Shown: positions 17,467 to 27,702, counted from the first letter of the stretch. The stretch: DNA of 37,968 nt from Chitinophagales bacterium (GCA_026981615.1 JALSIH010000224.1:1-37968), one strand, 5' to 3'. Numbers and translations: made by a program. Notes: a model not told the origin generated them from the sequence alone.

Positions 17467-19752
17467 TTAAAATTCCAGGTCGTCATATTCGCTGCGGTGC
17501 CCGCTTTCATATTTCTCACAATCGAGCTCGATAGAGAGGGGTTCTGCCGGTTTGGGAAACTCGGCCTCGGGAGAAATACCAAGTGTTTTATCTGCATAGA
17601 TTCGTTTGAGGAATTCGGCAAAGATCGGAAGTGCCATATTGGCCCCCTGCCCCAAATGGGTGCTGCGGAAGCGCATCAGCGGATCATCTCCACCCACCCA
17701 TGTGCCGGTGACGAGGTCGGGAATCACACCCATGAACCATCCGTCCGTGTTGTCTTGTGTGGTTCCTGTTTTTCCGGCAATCTCTCCTTCAAACTTATAG
17801 CGGTAGCGAAGTCTGCGTCCGGTACCTTCGTCCACCACTTTTTCAAGAAAGTATAGCATGGTATAGGCCACATCCTCACTTAAGACTTCACGTGTGGTAG
17901 GCGAGAAACGGGCAATGACATTTCCGTATTTGTCTTCAATATGGTCAATATAATACGGAGCGGCATAGATGCCCCGGTTGTCATAAGTGGTGTATGCTCC
18001 GGTCATTTCTTCCACGGAGATATCGGTTGTTCCCAGTGCAATAGACGGCACCTCCGGTATGGGTGCATTGATGCCCATTTGCCTCACCAGGTCAATCACA
18101 TTGCCGGGGCTTCCGAGGTCAAGCATCAGCTTGGCCGTGATCTTATTCACAGAATGCGCCAGGGCATCCCACAGTGCTATCATTTCGCCATCCTTGTATT
18201 TTCCGGAGTTTCGTGGAGCCCAGTTGTCAAAGTCAGGATTCGGATAATCCACATTTGCGAATTTCTGGCAGGGCGAATAGTGCAGGTCTTTGATGGCGGC
18301 CGTGTAGACAAAGGGCTTAAAGGTGGAGCCCACCTGCCTGCGTGTGGTCACATGGTCAAGCTGCCAGAAGCGATGATCCACACCTCCTACATAGGCTTTG
18401 ATCTCTCCGCTTTTCGGGTCCACGGCCATAAAGCCGGGTTGCAAGTGCATGCGGTAATATTTTACAGAGTCGTAGGGAGTCATTGTTGTATCGGCCATGC
18501 GGTCTGCGTGCTTCCACGAGAAGACCTGCATCTCGTGCGGAACATCAAAACTGCTTCTTATGCTGTCTTCGGCAATGCCTTGTTTTTTCATATTGCTCCA
18601 TCGTGCTGTTTTACGGAGCTCGTGCTCCATGTAGTCCGGCTTGTATTTGGTGCTTTCAGGGTCCCAGGTCCAGGGCTCGGCTTTGACCTCGTCCCAATGT
18701 TTGAAAAATGTGGACTGAAGCTCTTTCAAATGGCTGCGCATGGCTTCTTCGGCATATCGCTGCATGCGGGAGTCTATTGTGGTATATATTTTCAGTCCGT
18801 CACGGTAGATGTCGTAATAACTGCTGTCGGGCCGGGGATGCGATTTTACCCATTGGTGCATGAAGAGCCGGAGGCGTTCGCGCAGATAGGGCGCAAGACC
18901 CCTGTGGTGATCTACCCGTGAATAGTGAAGGTTGAGCGGCTGCTGCATGAGGCTGTCCGCCCGGCTTTGATCCAGATATCCGTATTTTACCATCTGGGCC
19001 AATACCACATTTCTTCTTTCCAGTGCTTTCTCGGGAAAGCGCACCGGATTGTACAGGGAGGGATTCTTTACCATGCCTACAAGGGTAGCTGATTGCAGGA
19101 TATCGAGCGAGTCGGGGGTGCTGCCGAAATATACGCGTGCAGCGGATTTTATACCGTGGGCATTGTTTACAAACTCTACCGTATTGAGATACATGGTAAT
19201 GATCTCTTCCTTCGTATACCTTCGCTCCAGTTCGGCTGCTATGATCCATTCTTTGGCCTTTTGCGGAATGCGCTCGAGCAGGGAATGAGATGGGGAGTGA
19301 AAAAGATTCTTGGCAAGTTGCTGGGTCAGGGTGCTGCCTCCGCCTGAACCGGGATTGCCGAGAAAAACGGTTTTTATCAAAACCCGGATGAGGCCTTTTA
19401 AATCAATGCCCGAGTGATTCTCAAAACGCCTGTCTTCGGTGGCTATGAGCGCATTTACCAAATTGGGACTCAAATCTTTGTACAATACATTGCTGCGGTT
19501 TTCACGGAAAAAGGTTCCGATAAGTTCGCCATCGGCAGAGTAAATCTCTGTGGCCAGCGAATTTTCAGGGTTTTCAAGCTCTTCGAAACCCGGCAAGGGC
19601 CCGAAAACACCCCGGGATACGGCATACATAGAGAGTGTGATAAACAAAATGCCGGCAAAAAATAAAAGCCATACCAGGCGGATGGCTTTGCCTGTAATGC
19701 GTTTGCGTACCGCTTTTTGCACTTCTTTTTTATTTTTTTCTTTCCGGGTCAT
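17467..19752 (-). CDS. Class A penicillin-binding protein (PBP1A-like)
   Basis: GT51 motifs ATEDRRFENHSGID, GGSTLTQQLAKNLF, RRYTKEEIITMYLNTVEF; transpeptidase RRQVGSTFKPFVY, SVNK, GKTGTTQDNTDGWF. Confidence 0.97.
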   Translation of the reverse strand: MTRKEKNKKEVQKAVRKRITGKAIRLVWLLFFAGILFITLSMYAVSRGVFGPLPGFEELENPENSLATEIYSADGELIGTFFRENRSNVLYKDLSPNLVNALIATEDRRFENHSGIDLKGLIRVLIKTVFLGNPGSGGGSTLTQQLAKNLFHSPSHSLLERIPQKAKEWIIAAELERRYTKEEIITMYLNTVEFVNNAHGIKSAARVYFGSTPDSLDILQSATLVGMVKNPSLYNPVRFPEKALERRNVVLAQMVKYGYLDQSRADSLMQQPLNLHYSRVDHHRGLAPYLRERLRLFMHQWVKSHPRPDSSYYDIYRDGLKIYTTIDSRMQRYAEEAMRSHLKELQSTFFKHWDEVKAEPWTWDPESTKYKPDYMEHELRKTARWSNMKKQGIAEDSIRSSFDVPHEMQVFSWKHADRMADTTMTPYDSVKYYRMHLQPGFMAVDPKSGEIKAYVGGVDHRFWQLDHVTTRRQVGSTFKPFVYTAAIKDLHYSPCQKFANVDYPNPDFDNWAPRNSGKYKDGEMIALWDALAHSVNKITAKLMLDLGSPGNVIDLVRQMGINAPIPEVPSIALGTTDISVEEMTGAYTTYDNRGIYAAPYYIDHIEDKYGNVIARFSPTTREVLSEDVAYTMLYFLEKVVDEGTGRRLRYRYKFEGEIAGKTGTTQDNTDGWFMGVIPDLVTGTWVGGDDPLMRFRSTHLGQGANMALPIFAEFLKRIYADKTLGISPEAEFPKPAEPLSIELDCEKYESGHRSEYDDLEF

Positions 19753-19786
19753 CTTTTATTTCTTCTCTGGCAGCCGACTTGCCGCT

Positions 19787-22432
19787 TTACTGTTGTTCCA
19801 AATAGTTTTTTGTGAAAAAAGACATGTACGCATTAACGTCTTTTTCTCTGAAAAATACTCCGTAATTAAAGGGGGTTATTGAAAATACCTCATATTTTTC
19901 TTTAGGTAATGCGTCAAATATCTTTTCGTTGTATCGAATTTCATTGTAGAAATTCTGTGCTTTTTCGGCATTCTGAAATTGCTTGACCAAAACAACCTGC
20001 GCATTGTTGTTGAGCAGCATGGAACTGATTTTCAGATTCTCCAGACTGTGGTATTCGCTGTTATAATTGGCCAGATTGTTCTTTATCAACTGGGCTGTAT
20101 CGCCCACGGAATAAACAAGAATTGCCAGGAAATGCACTTCGTTCGCTTCATACTTAAACAGGCTCTGACCTCCGTCTCCGCTGTTGCCTGTATGGCTGAG
20201 ACCTTCCATTGAGTTGAGGATGGCTATGGCCCGGGTTTTGACCTCATCGAAAGGATATTTGTTTACGATTTGCTCCAGCTTGCTTCGCATTGTATCGTAA
20301 ATGCCCAGGCTTCCATATGAAAGTGCCTCGAGCATGTCGAATTTTGACATCAGGGGATTGCCTGCAAAGCGGCTGCGCGCTTGGCTTACCCGGTCTAAGG
20401 TGCCCCGGTAGTCTCCGTTCTCAAATAATTCAAAGGTGCGGGCATAATAGGATACGGCTTCATTGCTTTTCTCTTCCTGCTTCTTGAGGTAGTCCGGGTC
20501 TTTGATCATTCGGGCAAGTACGCTGTCGGGATATTCGGACAAGACAATGTTCTTATAATAATCCGATTTAGCCTGATCGACTCCCTGATATAGCAGGTAA
20601 AGCCGGTATGCTACTTCCAGTCTGTATTTGTTTTGCGGGTATTTCTTGAAGAGGGTCTCAAAAGTTTCCCGGGCCTTTTTGATGTCGTGCAATTCCTCCT
20701 TGTAAAGGTTGGCCAATTCATAATAAGCATCAATAATGCGTTCCGTGGATGCGCGCATTTCTTCGGGGCTCCGGGGAATCTCTTCAAAGAGTGTTTCGCT
20801 GCCTGTATTGCTGCTTTCCTCATTGCTGTCTCCGCCCTCTTGCTGATTGCTGTTGCTGATGGGATTGATGCCGGAACTGCTGGTTCTGACCCGCCACATA
20901 GGGATATGCGGACGTTCGCCCCATATTTTCCGGAATTCGTTGTAGCCCCGGCCTTTTAACGAGGGATTGTCAAAGGGCCAGGCAGAACCGCTGCTTGCCG
21001 GGGCGGCACTTATCAGGGGCCGCATTTCTTCCTCGGGCTCTTCTTCGATGGCTTCCTCTTTTTGTTTCGATCTTTTTTCTTTCAGCTTTTTGAGTTCCTC
21101 CGGGCTCAGGCTTGCAAGGGCCTGCATGCTGTCCTCGTGTGCGATGATTTGCAGTCGCTCCGTGATTTCCCCCAGAATATTTCTCCTGATATTCAGGGTA
21201 TCAAAAAGGCCCAGGTTCTTGTCGAGGAACAGGAGGGTGCTGTCATGATAGGCCTTTGAATTTACATAGTCGCCCCGGGAAAAATAATAGTTGGCCAACC
21301 TCAGGTAAGCATTGCTTTTGATGCTTTCATCGCCTTCGCTGAAGCGAATGGCTTCCCTGAAGTTCCGGATGGCTTTCTCCTCCATGCCGGCCTTCAGGTA
21401 GATTTCACCGAGGCTGTAATAGATTCGCCCTTTAAAATCATCATACCGTTCGTCTTTGAGCATTTTGTTCAGCAGGCTGATTACATATTCGTTGCTTACC
21501 TTCCGGAGGCGGGCACTTAGGCGGGCAATCTTCAGCTTGGCATTAAATTCCATTTCGATCTCGGGATGCTCTTCCAGAACCTGCTTGTAAAACTGTATGG
21601 CCAGGTCGAAGTTGCCGGTTTTTTCATAGAGTTGTGCGAGTATGAAAAGATAGCGTGCTCTGGTCTTTTTGTTATGGCTCAGCTCGATAGCTCGCTTAAG
21701 GCTCTCGCCTGCCCGGGGATAATCACCTTTCAGGATGAAAATGAATGCTTCTGTGCTGTACAGCTCTTCTTTGAGTGGTTCGGGAAATGCCTTGTCACCT
21801 TTTGCAAGGGCCAATACACTTTGTGCATCCGAATATTTGCCGAGGCGGGCATAGGCCCGTGAGATCCAAAGCATGGCTTCATAGCGGGCAGGCTTGTGCT
21901 TCAGAAAAGCAGAACTGCCGTCATAATAGGGATTGTATTCGTCCTCTTTTCCTTTGCTTCGGCTCTTGTCCGTCTTCTTCGGTTTTTCGCGAATGCCGGT
22001 TTCTACCCTTGAGGTGACATTGACAAAAGCCTTGATGGCTTTCTCAAAATCCCCTTTCAGATAATAGGCTTCCCCTATGTGGAAGTAGGCGTCATCCGTC
22101 CATTTGCTGTTTTCGTGCAGTTGTATGTTCTCCGATTCTTTTTTGATAGCAGCGTCCAGCTTCGGGAAATATTCCTCCGGTGAGTCAAGGGCATCCACGG
22201 CTTGAATCGGAAGCAAGCGGTCGTAGTTGTCCTTGTGTTTGCTTTTTATGTCTTCCTTTACTTCCTGCAGGATGAGTTCGGCATTAAAATAACGATTGTA
22301 TCGTGCCGTTAAATCGTGATAAGCCAGCTTTACCGTGGAGTTGTCCGAAGACTTACAGGAAGCTATAAGTATTGTCAGAAGAAAGAAAAGGAAATAACGA
22401 CCTTTATTAAAAACCATTAATTTAGAATCCAT
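19787..22432 (-). CDS. PorW/SprE-like TPR lipoprotein of the T9SS/gliding apparatus
   Basis: Lipobox LTILIASCKSS; YHDLTARYNRYFNAELILQEVKEDIKSKHKDNYDRLLPI; multiple TPR-like helical repeats; genomic neighbourhood with M23 peptidase, bactofilin and AtpI. Confidence 0.85.
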   Translation of the reverse strand: MDSKLMVFNKGRYFLFFLLTILIASCKSSDNSTVKLAYHDLTARYNRYFNAELILQEVKEDIKSKHKDNYDRLLPIQAVDALDSPEEYFPKLDAAIKKESENIQLHENSKWTDDAYFHIGEAYYLKGDFEKAIKAFVNVTSRVETGIREKPKKTDKSRSKGKEDEYNPYYDGSSAFLKHKPARYEAMLWISRAYARLGKYSDAQSVLALAKGDKAFPEPLKEELYSTEAFIFILKGDYPRAGESLKRAIELSHNKKTRARYLFILAQLYEKTGNFDLAIQFYKQVLEEHPEIEMEFNAKLKIARLSARLRKVSNEYVISLLNKMLKDERYDDFKGRIYYSLGEIYLKAGMEEKAIRNFREAIRFSEGDESIKSNAYLRLANYYFSRGDYVNSKAYHDSTLLFLDKNLGLFDTLNIRRNILGEITERLQIIAHEDSMQALASLSPEELKKLKEKRSKQKEEAIEEEPEEEMRPLISAAPASSGSAWPFDNPSLKGRGYNEFRKIWGERPHIPMWRVRTSSSGINPISNSNQQEGGDSNEESSNTGSETLFEEIPRSPEEMRASTERIIDAYYELANLYKEELHDIKKARETFETLFKKYPQNKYRLEVAYRLYLLYQGVDQAKSDYYKNIVLSEYPDSVLARMIKDPDYLKKQEEKSNEAVSYYARTFELFENGDYRGTLDRVSQARSRFAGNPLMSKFDMLEALSYGSLGIYDTMRSKLEQIVNKYPFDEVKTRAIAILNSMEGLSHTGNSGDGGQSLFKYEANEVHFLAILVYSVGDTAQLIKNNLANYNSEYHSLENLKISSMLLNNNAQVVLVKQFQNAEKAQNFYNEIRYNEKIFDALPKEKYEVFSITPFNYGVFFREKDVNAYMSFFTKNYLEQQ

Positions 22433-22490
22433 TTGCTAAAGGGGGTAAAAATATCCCAATTTTTTAAAAACAAAGTCGCGGAGCGGATCA

Positions 22491-23372
22491 ATGAGCGAAC
22501 GAAATAGGAAGTCCAAAAATTTCATCCGGTTGTTAAGAAAGCATTACCGCCTGGTAATCATGAATGATGACAATTTTGAGATTAAGTCATCGATCAAGCT
22601 CAACCCGCTGAATGTGCTTTTTATCGGAAGTACCCTTTTTGTAATTTTTGCGATTGTGATTGTTTTTTTGCTTCAGATCAATTCTGTAAGGGAAGTGATA
22701 TTCGGAGAAGATGAAACGCCACAACTGAGGCATGAATTGATTAAGGTACACGGCCGGGTAGATTCTCTGCGTCTGCTCTTGTCGCTGCAGGAGCGTTATC
22801 TCGAAAATATACGCAATGTGCTCACCGGGGAACCGGATACCCTTCAACCCCGAAGCGGCAATCGTCCGGTAGAGTATGACTCCCTTGCTATTGAACAGCA
22901 CTCAAGGCAGGATTCCATCCTTCGCGAAGAGTTCGAAGAAAGGCGAAAGTATGCGCTGATCCCGGGCAAGGGAAATTACGATTTTGAGGAGGTGGAAGAG
23001 CTCTATTTCTTCCCACCGGTATCGGGCATAGTGACCAATGTTTTTGAAGGAGAAGCATTTCATTACGGAGTGGATATTGTTTCGGAAGAGAACGCCCCGG
23101 TCAAGGCTGTTTTGGATGGCAAGGTCATCTTTTCGGGCTGGACACTGAAATATGGCAATGTGCTAGCCATTCAACACATAGATAATCTAATCTCTATATA
23201 TAAGCACAATTCTGTATTGTTAAAAAAAGTTGGTAATTTCGTTGAGGCAGGGGACGTGGTGGCTTTGATTGGAAATACCGGAGAATTTTCCGAAGGTCCG
23301 CATTTGCATTTCGAATTGTGGCACAAAATGGTGCCGATCAATCCGCTGGATTACATTGTGTTTGACTCCTGA
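22491..23372 (+). CDS. M23-family metallopeptidase, membrane anchored
   Basis: N-terminal TM VLFIGSTLFVIFAIVIVFLLQI; HYGVDIVSEENAPVKAVLDGKVIFSGWTLKYGNVLAIQH...GDVVALIGNTGEFSEGPHLHFELWH. Confidence 0.93.
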   Translation: MSERNRKSKNFIRLLRKHYRLVIMNDDNFEIKSSIKLNPLNVLFIGSTLFVIFAIVIVFLLQINSVREVIFGEDETPQLRHELIKVHGRVDSLRLLLSLQERYLENIRNVLTGEPDTLQPRSGNRPVEYDSLAIEQHSRQDSILREEFEERRKYALIPGKGNYDFEEVEELYFFPPVSGIVTNVFEGEAFHYGVDIVSEENAPVKAVLDGKVIFSGWTLKYGNVLAIQHIDNLISIYKHNSVLLKKVGNFVEAGDVVALIGNTGEFSEGPHLHFELWHKMVPINPLDYIVFDS

Positions 23373-23385
23373 CAATAACTATCGT

Positions 23386-23874
23386 ATGTTTAATAAAAAG
23401 TCGAAAATGGGGAAGCAATCAAAAACGAACGGCAACGGGAATAACTTTTCACCTGCCGTGAATCTTATCAGCGAAGGCACAAATATAGCCGGAGAGATCA
23501 CCAGCAACGGTGACATACGTATTGACGGTACGGTTACGGGAACGCTCCGCTCCAAGTCAAAGGTCGTCATCGGAACCACCGGAAAGGTGGAAGGAGAAAT
23601 ATTTTGTGAAAGTGCCGATGTGCTGGGAGGCATCGAAGGTTCTATCGAAGTAAAAGGCATTCTGTACCTGAAGTCGTCAGCCCGGATCAATGGCGAAATA
23701 CAGACCGGGAAACTGGTGGTAGAATCCGGAGCCGTGTTCAATGGCATTTGCAGAATGGGGCAGGGCAAAAACCAACTGATCAATAAAGAGCAAAAAGTTG
23801 AACAAGAAACAAGAGGAAAAGTCGAATTCGAAAGCAACGGACGAAAAGCTCAAAGAAGCGGAGCACCAGTATAG
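23386..23874 (+). CDS. Bactofilin (polymer-forming cytoskeletal protein)
   Basis: NLISEGTNIAGEITSNGDIRIDGTVTGTLRSKSKVVIGTTGKVEGEIFCESADVLGGIEGSIEVKGILYLKSSARINGEIQTGKLVVESGAVFNG beta-helix repeats. Start reassigned from the longer 23269 ORF. Confidence 0.93.
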   Translation: MFNKKSKMGKQSKTNGNGNNFSPAVNLISEGTNIAGEITSNGDIRIDGTVTGTLRSKSKVVIGTTGKVEGEIFCESADVLGGIEGSIEVKGILYLKSSARINGEIQTGKLVVESGAVFNGICRMGQGKNQLINKEQKVEQETRGKVEFESNGRKAQRSGAPV

Positions 23875-24061
23875 CAAGTATCTGAAGTATTCGAATGTGG
23901 CCATACAGATGGGCATCATCATTGCGCTGGGTGCCTGGGGCGGACAAAAACTGGATGAGCGATTTCAAAACGAAACCCCCTATTTTACCATTTTTCTCTC
24001 TTTGCTGGCTGTGATCATTGCCATCCTGATCGTAATAAGAAGTGTGCTGAGCGATAAGTAA
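23798..24061 (+). CDS. AtpI/AtpZ-like two-TM membrane protein
   Basis: KYLKYSNVAIQMGIIIALGAWGGQKLDERFQNETPYFTIFLSLLAVIIAILIVIRSVL. TTG start in the ORF call; overlaps the bactofilin gene in another frame. Confidence 0.8.
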   Translation: MNKKQEEKSNSKATDEKLKEAEHQYSKYLKYSNVAIQMGIIIALGAWGGQKLDERFQNETPYFTIFLSLLAVIIAILIVIRSVLSDK

Positions 24062-24462
24062 TGAACAAGAAAGTCCTTCTGCTTTATACAGGTCTTGAAC
24101 TTTTGGCGCTGCTCCTTGCTTACCTGACGGATGTGCTGGGCGCAAGTGAATTGTTTGCCCGCTATTTTACCGTCAACAGCCTTTTCTTTTTTGTCCTTAC
24201 CATACTTGGTCACCGGATTAGCGAAAAGGGACTTCGCAAAACGGGCAAGGCATCGCTTGGGGCCGTATTGCTTGTCTTTACTATGAAATTGATCTTTGGT
24301 GCTACTTTGGTTCTTGTTTGGATACGGCTTGAATCATTGATCCGTCTGCCTTTTTTTCTGGCCTTTGCGGCAGCATATGTGCTGTTCAGCATTCCCGAGC
24401 TGATCATTCAGGTGCAGGCAAGCGATAAGAAAAAGAATGAAAATGGAAAAGCGGCTCCCTGA
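24061..24462 (+). CDS. Small multispanning membrane protein, possibly ATP-synthase-associated (AtpI-locus)
   Basis: About four TM helices; start overlaps the AtpI stop (TAATG); identity inferred from position. Confidence 0.6.
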   Translation: MNKKVLLLYTGLELLALLLAYLTDVLGASELFARYFTVNSLFFFVLTILGHRISEKGLRKTGKASLGAVLLVFTMKLIFGATLVLVWIRLESLIRLPFFLAFAAAYVLFSIPELIIQVQASDKKKNENGKAAP

Positions 24463-25042
24463 ACTTTCACATCATTTGCCCGAAAGAGCGCTCACAGCGA
24501 TATTGTCATTGCAGAAGAAGTACAATTTCAGCTTGAAAATTACGGCCGACCGGGTGAGCAAATCGGGCGACTACCGCGCACCCTACCGGGGGAAGGGGCA
24601 TCGAATCACGGTAAACCGGGGGCTCAATAAATATGCTTTTTTAATTACACTGGTGCATGAGATAGCGCATCTGATCACCTGGGAAAGATTTAAAAACAGG
24701 GTGAAGGCCCACGGCCCCGAGTGGCAGGCCTGCTACCGGGATTTGCTGCAGTATTTTATTCACCTGGGGGCTTTCCCTGATGACATTTCGAAGGAGATCG
24801 AAAAAGGTGAGCGTGTTTTTGCAGCGGCCTGCAGCGATCGCTCTCTCTTGCGTGTGTTGCGAAAATATGACGAAAAGCAAGCGCCCTTTCTCGAAGAATT
24901 GGAAGAGGGAGCCCGATTCAGAGCATTGCGGGGAAGAGTTTTTCGAAAGGGCGCCCTCCGCAGAACAAGGTTTATCTGCACGGAGGAAGAAAGCGGACGG
25001 AAATATCTCTTTAGCAAGGTAGCCCGTGTCGAGCCTCTTTGA
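24437..25042 (+). CDS. SprT-like zinc-metalloprotease-fold protein
   Basis: ITVNRGLNKYAFLITLVHEIAHLITWERF with HExxH, KAHGPEWQACYRDLL. Confidence 0.88.
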   Translation: MKMEKRLPELSHHLPERALTAILSLQKKYNFSLKITADRVSKSGDYRAPYRGKGHRITVNRGLNKYAFLITLVHEIAHLITWERFKNRVKAHGPEWQACYRDLLQYFIHLGAFPDDISKEIEKGERVFAAACSDRSLLRVLRKYDEKQAPFLEELEEGARFRALRGRVFRKGALRRTRFICTEEESGRKYLFSKVARVEPL

Positions 25043-25044
25043 CT

Positions 25045-26400
25045 TTAGTCCGGGTTTTCTTCGGGGCGGAGTTCGAAATCTTCCATAAATTTTGTGGTAA
25101 AGTTTCCTTCTCTGAAGTCCTTGTTTTTCATCAATTGCTTGTGGAAGGGTATGGTTGTCTTGATGCCTTCGAGAATAAACTCATCAAGGGCCCTTTCCAT
25201 GGTGGCAATGGCTTCTTCTCTTGTCTGGGCTACCGTAATGAGCTTGGCAATAAGTGAATCATAATAAGGAGGAATGGTATATCCTCCGTAGACATGCGTG
25301 TCAACACGAACACCATGCCCTTTGGGTGTATGAAGTTCCGTGATTTTCCCCGGAGAGGGACGAAAATCGTTGAATGGGTCTTCGGCATTGATACGGCACT
25401 CAATGGCGTGGAGTCGGGGGAAGTATTCCCGGCCGGTAATCGGAATGCCGGCAGCTATCTTGATTTGCTCTTTGATGAGGTCGTAGTCTATGACTTCCTC
25501 GGTCACGGGATGTTCTACCTGGATGCGGGTATTCATCTCCATGAAATAGAAATTTTTGTTTTCATCAACCAGAAACTCGACCGTGCCAACGCTCTCATAG
25601 TTGATGGCTTCAGCTGCTTTGATGGCGGCCGCTCCCATCTTTTTTCTCAGGGCTTTGTCTACAAAGGGGGAAGGGCATTCCTCTACCAATTTTTGATGAC
25701 GTCTCTGGATGGAGCAATCTCTTTCACTCAGGTGGCAGACGTTCCCGTATTGATCGCCCGCCACCTGTATTTCGATGTGGCGCGGCTCTTCTATCAGTTT
25801 TTCAATATACAGGCCTTCATTGCCGAAGGAAGCCTTGGCCTCCATGGCGGCATCGTCAAATTGCTTGTCAAATTCCTTTTCGGAATAGACCCTTCGCATG
25901 CCCTTGCCACCGCCACCGGCTGTGGCTTTCAGCATGACCGGATAACCAATCTTCTTGGCGAGCTTCTTCCCGTCCGCTTTGTCTTTGATCAGGCCTTCTG
26001 AGCCCGGAATGCAGGGGACGCCAGCATTCAGCATGGTTTCTTTGGCCGTGATCTTATCACCCATTTTCCGTATCATATCCGGTTGTGGCCCGATAAACTT
26101 GATGTTGTACTCATCACAAATTTCGGCAAAGGAAGCATTTTCCGATAAAAATCCATATCCGGGATGAATGGCATCGGCATTGGTGATCTCTGCTGCCGCC
26201 ATGATTCTCGGAATATTCAGATAAGACTCGGTGCTGCTGGGCGGCCCGATGCATACGGCCTCATCGGCAAAACGTACATGAAGGCTTTCTTTGTCGGCCG
26301 TAGAGTATATGGCTACGGTTTTGATGCCCATTTCCTTGCAGGTGCGTATGACCCGCATGGCCACCTCTCCGCGGTTGGCAATTAGTATTTTTTTGAACAT
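25045..26400 (-). CDS. accC: Acetyl-CoA carboxylase, biotin carboxylase subunit
   Basis: [76 protein letters not shown]. Confidence 0.97.
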   Translation of the reverse strand: MFKKILIANRGEVAMRVIRTCKEMGIKTVAIYSTADKESLHVRFADEAVCIGPPSSTESYLNIPRIMAAAEITNADAIHPGYGFLSENASFAEICDEYNIKFIGPQPDMIRKMGDKITAKETMLNAGVPCIPGSEGLIKDKADGKKLAKKIGYPVMLKATAGGGGKGMRRVYSEKEFDKQFDDAAMEAKASFGNEGLYIEKLIEEPRHIEIQVAGDQYGNVCHLSERDCSIQRRHQKLVEECPSPFVDKALRKKMGAAAIKAAEAINYESVGTVEFLVDENKNFYFMEMNTRIQVEHPVTEEVIDYDLIKEQIKIAAGIPITGREYFPRLHAIECRINAEDPFNDFRPSPGKITELHTPKGHGVRVDTHVYGGYTIPPYYDSLIAKLITVAQTREEAIATMERALDEFILEGIKTTIPFHKQLMKNKDFREGNFTTKFMEDFELRPEENPD

Positions 26401-26421
26401 AGCTGAAATCCCTTTTATATG

Positions 26422-26934
26422 TTAAGAGAGTGGCTCAAGCAGAAAGAGGGGTTGATCGAATTCAACCGGAGAGGAGTCCTCTAGTAGTACCTTTACAATT
26501 TTACCACCGTATTCCGATTCGATTTCATTAAAGAGCTTCATGGCTTCGATGATACAGAGGACATCTCCTTTATTTACCGTGTCTCCCACTTTTACAAAGG
26601 GCTCTTTGTCGGGCCCGGGGGAGCGGTAGAAAGTCCCGATCATGGGTGACTTAATGGTGATGTAATTGTTTTCTTTTTCGGGCTTTTTGCTTTCACCGGC
26701 TTTTTCCGCAGCCGGAGCGGGCGCGGCAACTGCGGGGGCAGGAGCCGGTGCTGCTGCAGCAGGTGCAGGTGTGGGAGCAGCAGCAACAGTAATGTTTCCT
26801 TTCGGACTTTTAACGGCCTCTATATAATCTTTAGAGCGCAAGGTGATCTCAAAATCCCCGTCTTTAATTTTCAACTCGCTGATATTGGAGCGGTTGACTT
26901 GCTTTATCAGCTCTTGTATTTCTTTAAAATCCAT
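26422..26934 (-). CDS. accB: Acetyl-CoA carboxylase biotin carboxyl carrier protein
   Basis: Ala/Pro-rich linker then [48 protein letters not shown] (biotinylation motif EAMKL). Confidence 0.97.
   Translation of the reverse strand: MDFKEIQELIKQVNRSNISELKIKDGDFEITLRSKDYIEAVKSPKGNITVAAAPTPAPAAAAPAPAPAVAAPAPAAEKAGESKKPEKENNYITIKSPMIGTFYRSPGPDKEPFVKVGDTVNKGDVLCIIEAMKLFNEIESEYGGKIVKVLLEDSSPVEFDQPLFLLEPLS
26700..26787 (-). repeat. Ala/Pro low-complexity linker coding repeat in accB
   Basis: Encodes [28 protein letters not shown], the usual BCCP flexible linker. Confidence 0.85.
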
Positions 26935-26939
26935 TGATC

Positions 26940-27506
26940 TTATTTTTTAACACGTTCTACGTAACTGTTGCTTTTCGTATCAATTTTAATCAAATCACCC
27001 GTATTTACAAAAAGCGGGACATTGATCTCCGCTCCGGTTTCCAGCTTGGCAGGCTTCAGGGTGTTGGTGGCCGTATCACCTTTCAGGCCCGGCTCTGTGT
27101 AGCTCACCTCCATTTCCACAAACTGAGGCAACTCACAGGCAAGCACTTTCTCGGTCTCGGCATGTACCACCAACTCCACATTCAAACCTTCTTTGAGGTA
27201 TTGAGGGGCATCCACCAGGTTTTCGGGCAGGTTGGTTTGCTCAAAAGTTTCATTGTTCATGAAGTGGTAGCCCAAATCATCGCTGTAGAGATATTGATAA
27301 GGCCTGCGCTCGATTCTTGCGGTTTTTATCTTTACCCCCGAATTAAAGGTGTTCTCCTGGATTCTTCCGGAAGTGAGGCTTTTTAATTTCGTGCGAACAA
27401 AAGCCCCGCCCTTGCCGGGTTTTACATGCTGAAATTCAACGATCTGATAAATGTCGTTGTTGAACTCAATGCAAAGTCCGTTGCGAAAGTCTGCGGTGGT
27501 AGCCAT
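26940..27506 (-). CDS. efp: Translation elongation factor P
   Basis: [61 protein letters not shown]. Confidence 0.97.
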   Translation of the reverse strand: MATTADFRNGLCIEFNNDIYQIVEFQHVKPGKGGAFVRTKLKSLTSGRIQENTFNSGVKIKTARIERRPYQYLYSDDLGYHFMNNETFEQTNLPENLVDAPQYLKEGLNVELVVHAETEKVLACELPQFVEMEVSYTEPGLKGDTATNTLKPAKLETGAEINVPLFVNTGDLIKIDTKSNSYVERVKK

Positions 27507-27639
27507 GGGTTAAAATTAATGGTTTATTAATTATTAAAATCAATGGGGCGTTTCTTTAATCGTATTTTAATGCCGGGGCGGGGGCTGCGCTTTCCTGCTT
27601 TTCCATCGTAGCTGTGACGCCTGACAGGCAAAAAAAGAA

Positions 27640-27670
27640 AAGACCGTTCCCTCTTGAAGGGGACAGTCTT
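27640..27670 (-). terminator. Rho-independent terminator downstream of rpmF
   Basis: Minus strand AAGACTGTCCCCT-TCAAG-AGGGAACGGTCTT (one mismatch and one wobble in the stem) followed by TTCTTTTTTT. Confidence 0.8.
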
Positions 27671-27702
27671 CCGCATAGATTCATCAGATGCAAATCAGGA
27701 GA

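Noticed and set aside
17941-18921. 326-aa plus-strand ORF
   Set aside because: Antisense to the PBP1A transpeptidase region; His/Gly/Val-rich mirror-frame composition.
25294-26001. 235-aa plus-strand ORF
   Set aside because: Antisense to accC; mirror frame.
26700-26787. Repetitive GC-rich tract that could look like a minisatellite
   Set aside because: It is the ordinary Ala/Pro linker of the biotin carboxyl carrier protein.
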